A program made the position numbers and the translations under genes. From Bermanella marisrubri (GTDB lineage Bacteria; Pseudomonadota; Gammaproteobacteria; Pseudomonadales; Oceanobacteraceae), in contig NZ_CP051183.1 in assembly GCF_012295615.1 (NCBI RefSeq), forward strand, positions 1-64,000: a stretch of DNA of 64,000 nucleotides. The letters run 5' to 3'. A model generated the notes under the pieces. It did no database searches. It had not been told where the DNA came from and was given only the letters and a program-made list of their open reading frames with translations. Below are positions 59,608 through 64,000 of this stretch, piece by piece (positions within the stretch are counted from its first letter, which is position 1; each line of letters begins with the position of its first letter).

Positions 59608-59818
59608 GTAAACAGAGCAGTGTGTTTTTTAGTCTTCAACATCGGCTTCAAAGCCCCACAAATACTAGGGGCTGCTCAAATACTGTTCAAAATTCGATCA
59701 GGGCGGGCATTATATAGATCTGACTAAAAATGCGCTAGCGAAAATGATAAATAATCAATAGAGAAGCCCCAGTAAAATTAGGTATGCTTAAGGCTTGAAT
59801 CAACAACCGTTTCGACTG

Positions 59819-59827
59819 TGTGGATAA
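59819..59827 (-). promoter_or_regulatory. DnaA box (perfect nonamer)
   Basis: TGTGGATAA is the complement of TTATCCACA. It overlaps the translation start region of the small lipoprotein gene. Confidence 0.5.
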
Positions 59828-59828
59828 C

Positions 59829-60179
59829 ATGAAATCACTGAACTTATCGCTCATTATTGCCGCCATATTACTTACAAGTGCGTGCTCGGGTTTACGCACC
59901 ACAGACCAGACTTATATGGCTCATGCGGAAAACTTCAATTTTCTATTTTTGCAGATTCCCGGCGGGGATAGTCAAGAAAGGGCCATGGCGTTGGTACCAG
60001 AAAATGCGACGATCGATAGCTTCATCAGTACACCGGACGATACCACCAGCTTTTTAGGTATTCTGAACCGCATCATTGGCATTGATTACACCACCATTAA
60101 CGGACGCATTCAGGTACCTGAAAGAGCGCCCAATGCAATCAGTGGAGAAAAGATACCCACAGGGCGATATAGCTTATAA
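59829..60179 (+). CDS. Small lipoprotein of unknown function
   Basis: A 116-aa lipoprotein with signal peptide and lipobox TSAC (Cys19). The mature part starts SGLRTTDQTYMAH and includes FLFLQIPGGDSQERAMALVP and a short GILNRIIGIDYTTINGRIQV region. I do not recognise a family; small lipoproteins of this type with a TRL-like layout occur widely. The ATG at 59829 is preferred over an in-frame GTG nine bases upstream. It is convergent with mnmE and divergent from mnmG. Confidence 0.7.
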   Translation: MKSLNLSLIIAAILLTSACSGLRTTDQTYMAHAENFNFLFLQIPGGDSQERAMALVPENATIDSFISTPDDTTSFLGILNRIIGIDYTTINGRIQVPERAPNAISGEKIPTGRYSL

Positions 60180-60250
60180 CCCCGCTAATAGACCTATTCT
60201 GACTAGGCTGTAGCGCATTAGCCACAACTTAGTCAGAAGTTATAAGCAAG

Positions 60251-60259
60251 TTATCCACA
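60251..60259 (+). promoter_or_regulatory. DnaA box (perfect nonamer)
   Basis: TTATCCACA lies between the small lipoprotein gene and the 3' end of mnmE. Confidence 0.5.
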
Positions 60260-60269
60260 TTTTTCTGTA

Positions 60270-61637
60270 TTACTTACCAATACAGAAACTACCAAAGATT
60301 TTGCCCAGAAGATCATCACTGCTGAACTCACCAGTGATTTCATTCAATGCATTTTGCGCCATCCGCAAATCTTCCGCTAAAAGCTCTCCGGCTGCGGCTC
60401 CTAATAATTGATCTCGCCCGCTTTGCAAGAACGTATCTGCTTGATTCAACGCTTCAATGTGGCGACGACGGGCAATGAATCCGCCTTCACTGGTGGCGCT
60501 ATAACCCATGATGGTTTTCAGGTGTTCGCGCAGTTCTGTTACGCCATCACCTTGCTTAGCCGCTAAGCGAACGATAGGGGAGTTCTGAGTCGCTTCATCC
60601 ATGCCCGCTTTTTCATTAGTCAGGTCGACCTTGTTGCGAATCACAGTGATGCGTTCAGGATGCGGTAATTTATCCACAAATTCGGGCCATATGGATTTAG
60701 GGTCGGTTGCATCGGTTTCGGTGCTATCGACCATTAATAACACACGATCCGCTTGCTCTATTTCTTGCCAAGCGCGTTCGATACCAATGCGTTCCACTTC
60801 GTCAGGGGCATCACGCAGACCTGCAGTATCGATAATATGCAGCGGCATGCCATCAATGTGGATATGTTCTCGCAATACATCACGAGTGGTTCCTGCAATG
60901 TGGGTAACAATGGCGGTATCACGTCCAGCCAAAGCATTTAATAAGCTGGATTTACCCGCATTGGGGCGACCCGCAATCACCACAGTCATGCCCTCACGCA
61001 AAATGGAACCTTGATTGGCCTCTTGCTGTACCTGCTTGAGTGCATCCATGACTTGATGTAAATCCGCTTCGACTTTGCCATCACTTAAGAAATCGATTTC
61101 TTCTTCGGGGAAATCAATGGCCGCTTCTACGTAGATGCGTAAATTGATGAGCGCATCGACAAGTTCTTTGACTCTTTGACTGAAAGCACCTTGCAAGGAT
61201 CGTACAGCGCAGCGCGCCGCTTGCTCTGAAGCGGAATCAATCAAATCGGCAATGGCTTCCGCTTGGGTTAAATCCATTTTATCGTTTAAAAAGGCGCGCT
61301 CAGAAAACTCACCTGGTCGAGCGGCACGAGCGCCCAAGGCTAAAACACGCTGCAATAAGAAATCTAAAATCACAGGGCCGCCATGGCCTTGTAGCTCTAA
61401 AACGTCTTCACCCGTAAAAGAATTTGGACCTTCGAAAAATAAGGCTAAGCCTTCATCCAATACTTCATCATTTTCATCTTTGAACGGGCAGTAGTGTGCA
61501 AAGCGCACTTTGGGTTCAAACCCTAAAATCTGCTGAGCGATGGCTTTGGCTTTTTTGCCCGATACACGAACAATTCCCACACCACCTCGTCCAGGTGGCG
61601 TTGCAATGGCAGCGATGGTATCGGTATTTAATTGCAT
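60270..61637 (-). CDS. mnmE: tRNA modification GTPase MnmE
   Basis: A 455-aa GTPase that works with MnmG on U34 of tRNA. The N-terminal folate-binding domain ([21 protein letters not shown] start), helical domain and inserted G domain ([29 protein letters not shown]) are all present. The C-terminal CIGK contains the catalytic Cys. The ATG at 61637 with GAGG upstream is preferred over an in-frame TTG. Confidence 0.97.
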   Translation of the reverse strand: MQLNTDTIAAIATPPGRGGVGIVRVSGKKAKAIAQQILGFEPKVRFAHYCPFKDENDEVLDEGLALFFEGPNSFTGEDVLELQGHGGPVILDFLLQRVLALGARAARPGEFSERAFLNDKMDLTQAEAIADLIDSASEQAARCAVRSLQGAFSQRVKELVDALINLRIYVEAAIDFPEEEIDFLSDGKVEADLHQVMDALKQVQQEANQGSILREGMTVVIAGRPNAGKSSLLNALAGRDTAIVTHIAGTTRDVLREHIHIDGMPLHIIDTAGLRDAPDEVERIGIERAWQEIEQADRVLLMVDSTETDATDPKSIWPEFVDKLPHPERITVIRNKVDLTNEKAGMDEATQNSPIVRLAAKQGDGVTELREHLKTIMGYSATSEGGFIARRRHIEALNQADTFLQSGRDQLLGAAAGELLAEDLRMAQNALNEITGEFSSDDLLGKIFGSFCIGK

Positions 61638-61739
61638 GCTTTGCCTCGACAAAAATTAAACAGGCCAATAAAAAAACGGGAGATCAAACGCCATTATACA
61701 TGAGCGCTTAATTCTCCCGTTATTCTCATCGAATGGAGG

Positions 61740-63407
61740 TTACGACTTATTCGCCGCTTCCGCTTCGATCTTACGAGTAATGTAGTATTGCTGTGCGATA
61801 GACAATAGGTTGTTCACTACCCAATAAAGTACAAGACCGGCAGGGAAGAACAAGAAGAACACCGTGAATACAACAGGCATTAGCTTCATGACTTTTGCTT
61901 GCATTGGATCTGGCGGTGTTGGGTTCAATTGCATCTGTACAAACATGGATGCGCCCATGATTAACGGCAGAATGAAATATGGATCTTTCAAAGACAAGTC
62001 TTCAATCCACAACATGAACGGTGCCTGACGCAGCTCCACGGATTCCATTAATACCCAATACAAGGCAATGAAGACTGGCATTTGCACTAAGATTGGTAAA
62101 CAACCACCCAGTGGATTGATCTTCTCTTTCTTATAGAGATTCATCATTTCTTTACTGAGCTGCTCACGGTTGTCAGCGTATTGTTCTTTAATGGCAGTTA
62201 GCTTGGGAGCTACGCGACGCATATTTGCCATAGAACGATAGCTCGCTGCTGAAAGCGGGAAAAACGCTAACTTTACTAGGATGGTTAGCATGATAATGGC
62301 CCAACCCCAGTTACCGGCAATGTCATGCATTAGCTGTAGCAACCAGAATAACGGTTGCGCAACCCACCATAGCCAACCATAGTCGATGGTCAGATCTAAA
62401 TGCTCAGCAATTTCAGCTAAACGATCTTGGTCTTTAGGCCCCAAATATAATTGAGTCGAAGTACCGCCTTGGGTGCCTGGCTCAACTTGAAGAGCACTAT
62501 CATAATAACCAACTAAGTAATGACCAGACGCTTTACGGGTATTATAAACATGGGCTTCATCTTTAGACGGTACCCAAGCACCAAGGAAATAGTGCTGTAA
62601 AAACGCGATCCACCCACCTTCGATTTTTTCTTTAAATGGATCTTCTTCTATATCGTCAAAATCCATTTTGAAATAGCGCTCAGAAGGACGCGTTACCGCA
62701 GCACCCAAAAACGACGCCATGCCCATAGATTCCATACTTGACGGATCAACACTGCGATCGCGCTTAAACTGAGCATAAAAGTTTGCTTGCCAAGGTTCTT
62801 GGCTTTGGTTGTCGATGCGGAAACCTACATCGATTAAGTATTCGCCACGGTTTATGGTGAATACTTTTTCGATTTTCACGTTATTTTGTGTGGTCGCTAA
62901 CACGACTTGAATCTGATCCTGACCATCAGCTAAGTTGTACTCGGTTTTCTCGACGCTGTATTGAGCGCGGCCTTTCTTATCTATGCCATTTTTGCCCACA
63001 AGACCGCTCTGTGCGATGTAAGTGCGGATATTGCTTTGCTCAAGTAAAACAAACGGTACATCTTGCTGATCTACTGACAATGGATATTGTTTTAACGCCG
63101 CGTAAACGATGTCACCACCAACAGGATCAATACGGATATCTAAAACGTCGGTTTCCACTTTAATCCACTCTGTGGTGGCTTGAGTTTGTGTTTGCGGTGC
63201 ATCCATGTTGTCTTGCACAACAGGCGCATCTGAATCCGCATCACTGGTATCGGTAGGGATATCGACTTCTTGTACTGGAGACGTCAATCTCGTAATAGGT
63301 TCGGCGACTTGAGTAGGACGTTTACCATAATCCTCATTCCACTGTAGCACCAGCATGTATGAAATTACCGCTATGCCGATCAGAATGATTGCTCTTCTTG
63401 CATCCAT
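61740..63407 (-). CDS. yidC: Membrane protein insertase YidC
   Basis: A 555-aa inner-membrane insertase. The N-terminal transmembrane helix (AIILIGIAVISYMLVLQW) is followed by a large periplasmic beta domain (about 110-340) and the conserved five-helix core with LPILVQMPVFIALYWVL and the FPAGLVLYWVVNNLLSIAQQ region (key residues PAGLVLYW). The ATG at 63407 begins MDARRAI, as in relatives. It lies 7 bp after yidD. Confidence 0.97.
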   Translation of the reverse strand: MDARRAIILIGIAVISYMLVLQWNEDYGKRPTQVAEPITRLTSPVQEVDIPTDTSDADSDAPVVQDNMDAPQTQTQATTEWIKVETDVLDIRIDPVGGDIVYAALKQYPLSVDQQDVPFVLLEQSNIRTYIAQSGLVGKNGIDKKGRAQYSVEKTEYNLADGQDQIQVVLATTQNNVKIEKVFTINRGEYLIDVGFRIDNQSQEPWQANFYAQFKRDRSVDPSSMESMGMASFLGAAVTRPSERYFKMDFDDIEEDPFKEKIEGGWIAFLQHYFLGAWVPSKDEAHVYNTRKASGHYLVGYYDSALQVEPGTQGGTSTQLYLGPKDQDRLAEIAEHLDLTIDYGWLWWVAQPLFWLLQLMHDIAGNWGWAIIMLTILVKLAFFPLSAASYRSMANMRRVAPKLTAIKEQYADNREQLSKEMMNLYKKEKINPLGGCLPILVQMPVFIALYWVLMESVELRQAPFMLWIEDLSLKDPYFILPLIMGASMFVQMQLNPTPPDPMQAKVMKLMPVVFTVFFLFFPAGLVLYWVVNNLLSIAQQYYITRKIEAEAANKS

Positions 63408-63414
63408 TGTGAAT

Positions 63415-63696
63415 TTAGCTCTTCTTAATATCGTGATTGTCAGGAACAGGGTCGTATCCATGGGTGCCCCAAGGATGACAACGTCCAATTCGTTTAATAC
63501 TCAGCCACAGACCGGTTATTGGACCATGTTTTTGCAAAGCTTCGAGGGCGTATTCTGAACAAGTTGGGATGTGTCGGCAACGATTAGGTAGCATAGGGGA
63601 GATTGCAATACGATAAAAACGTATTGGTAGCGATAGAACATTCACCGCAAAAGACGGTTTTTTATCGACTTTTTTTGGATCTGGGACGGTGACCAT
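63415..63696 (-). CDS. yidD: Membrane protein insertion efficiency factor YidD
   Basis: A 93-aa protein that assists YidC-dependent insertion. [19 protein letters not shown] and [15 protein letters not shown] are diagnostic, with three conserved Cys. It overlaps the rnpA 3' end by 35 bp and yidC follows after 7 bp, the classical rnpA-yidD-yidC arrangement. Confidence 0.96.
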   Translation of the reverse strand: MVTVPDPKKVDKKPSFAVNVLSLPIRFYRIAISPMLPNRCRHIPTCSEYALEALQKHGPITGLWLSIKRIGRCHPWGTHGYDPVPDNHDIKKS

Positions 63697-64000
63697 GAGA
63701 TGTCCTTAACCGCGTCCACAGCTGATCTACCATGTGTCGTAGCTGATCTTTATCAAGATCTTTTGCCCCTGCCCGGGATAGCACAACACAATCAAAGTTT
63801 TCGAGTTCAGTTTGGTGATGTCGAAAACTCTCACGCACAATGCGTTTGATTTGGTTGCGATCCACTGCACGCTTGGCATGCTTTTTCGCAACGATAAGCC
63901 CGAGTCGAGCAAATCCTAAATCATTACGTCGAGCAAGGATTAGGATTTGCTTAGTTTGGGCCTTGGCGTCAGCGCCATCGAATACCCGACGATAGTCCCC
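63662..64000 (-). CDS. rnpA: Ribonuclease P protein component (partial, 5' end beyond window)
   Basis: The protein subunit of RNase P, which matures tRNA 5' ends. The frame stays open to the window edge, giving 112 residues that begin [15 protein letters not shown] and lack roughly the first 15-20. The RNR signature region reads [20 protein letters not shown], typical of RnpA. rpmH and dnaA are expected just outside the window. Confidence 0.95.
   Translation of the reverse strand, partial: GDYRRVFDGADAKAQTKQILILARRNDLGFARLGLIVAKKHAKRAVDRNQIKRIVRESFRHHQTELENFDCVVLSRAGAKDLDKDQLRHMVDQLWTRLRTSHGHRPRSKKSR

Noticed and set aside
59582-59828. E. coli-type oriC upstream of mnmG
   Set aside because: Only two GATC sites and no 13-mer array; gene order suggests oriC lies beyond rnpA/rpmH. 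Kept only as a DnaA-box observation.

Overview
The window looks like a near-origin segment of the main chromosome of a moderate-GC marine gammaproteobacterium. The gene order is Pseudomonas/Oceanospirillales-like. That affiliation is inferred from protein resemblance and from remembered synteny with Pseudomonas aeruginosa, not from a search. Several blocks match the Pseudomonas origin region: diguanylate cyclase / EEP protein / dsbA / cytochrome c4 / cytochrome c5 / engB / polA / DUF2782 / thrB / znuACB; gamma-carbonic anhydrase / prlC / yheV; and glmS / glmU / atpCDGAHFEBI / parB / parA / rsmG / mnmG / mnmE / yidC / yidD / rnpA. The canonical oriC (rpmH-dnaA side) should lie just beyond the right edge, where rnpA is cut off.

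Layout. 1-1.45 kb: a complete IS3-family (IS150-like) element with imperfect 25-bp inverted repeats, a CAA target duplication and a -1 frameshift between orfA and orfB. 1.5-5.7 kb: rep helicase, a palindromic intergenic repeat region, an MBL-rhodanese fusion (persulfide dioxygenase type) and a 1-Cys peroxiredoxin. 5.9-11.9 kb: an apparently Fur-controlled iron cluster containing a TonB-dependent receptor, a divergent fatty acid hydroxylase/sterol desaturase, an imelysin-like lipoprotein and a DUF4856 lipoprotein. 12.1-18.1 kb: htpX with a sigma-32-like promoter, a diguanylate cyclase, an EEP-family protein coupled to dsbA, two periplasmic cytochromes c and engB. 18.2-24.1 kb: an outer-membrane barrel protein, a candidate Spot42/ErsA-like small RNA, a globin, polA, a DUF2782 protein and thrB. 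24.1-29.0 kb: ergothioneine genes egtB-egtD and divergent znuA / znuCB. 29.1-38 kb: SCO protein, MATE exporter, an unrecognised protein, a secreted Lig E-type DNA ligase, gamma-carbonic anhydrase, prlC, yheV, a small lipoprotein and a GT9 glycosyltransferase. 38-43.9 kb: a membrane-anchored response regulator with an extracytoplasmic domain, glmS, glmU and a TrmB-family regulator. 43.9-47.8 kb: an accessory islet between glmU and the ATP synthase operon, holding a kelch-like lipoprotein and a phosphoethanolamine-transferase-like membrane sulfatase; the sulfatase gene is bracketed by two identical terminator hairpins. 47.9-55 kb: the complete atpIBEFHAGDC operon with a clear sigma-70 promoter. 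55.2-64 kb: parB, parA, rsmG, mnmG, a small lipoprotein flanked by DnaA boxes, mnmE, yidC, yidD and a partial rnpA.

Most genes are housekeeping. Themes linking neighbours are iron acquisition, zinc uptake, periplasmic redox and disulfide chemistry, amino-sugar supply for the envelope (GlmS then GlmU), and energy conservation. No CRISPR array, prophage, rRNA or tRNA gene was seen. The most interesting items are the candidate sRNA next to polA, the REC-transmembrane-periplasmic protein, the Fur-type iron cluster and the terminator-flanked islet. I see no convincing evidence for a wholly new multi-gene defence or biosynthetic system.
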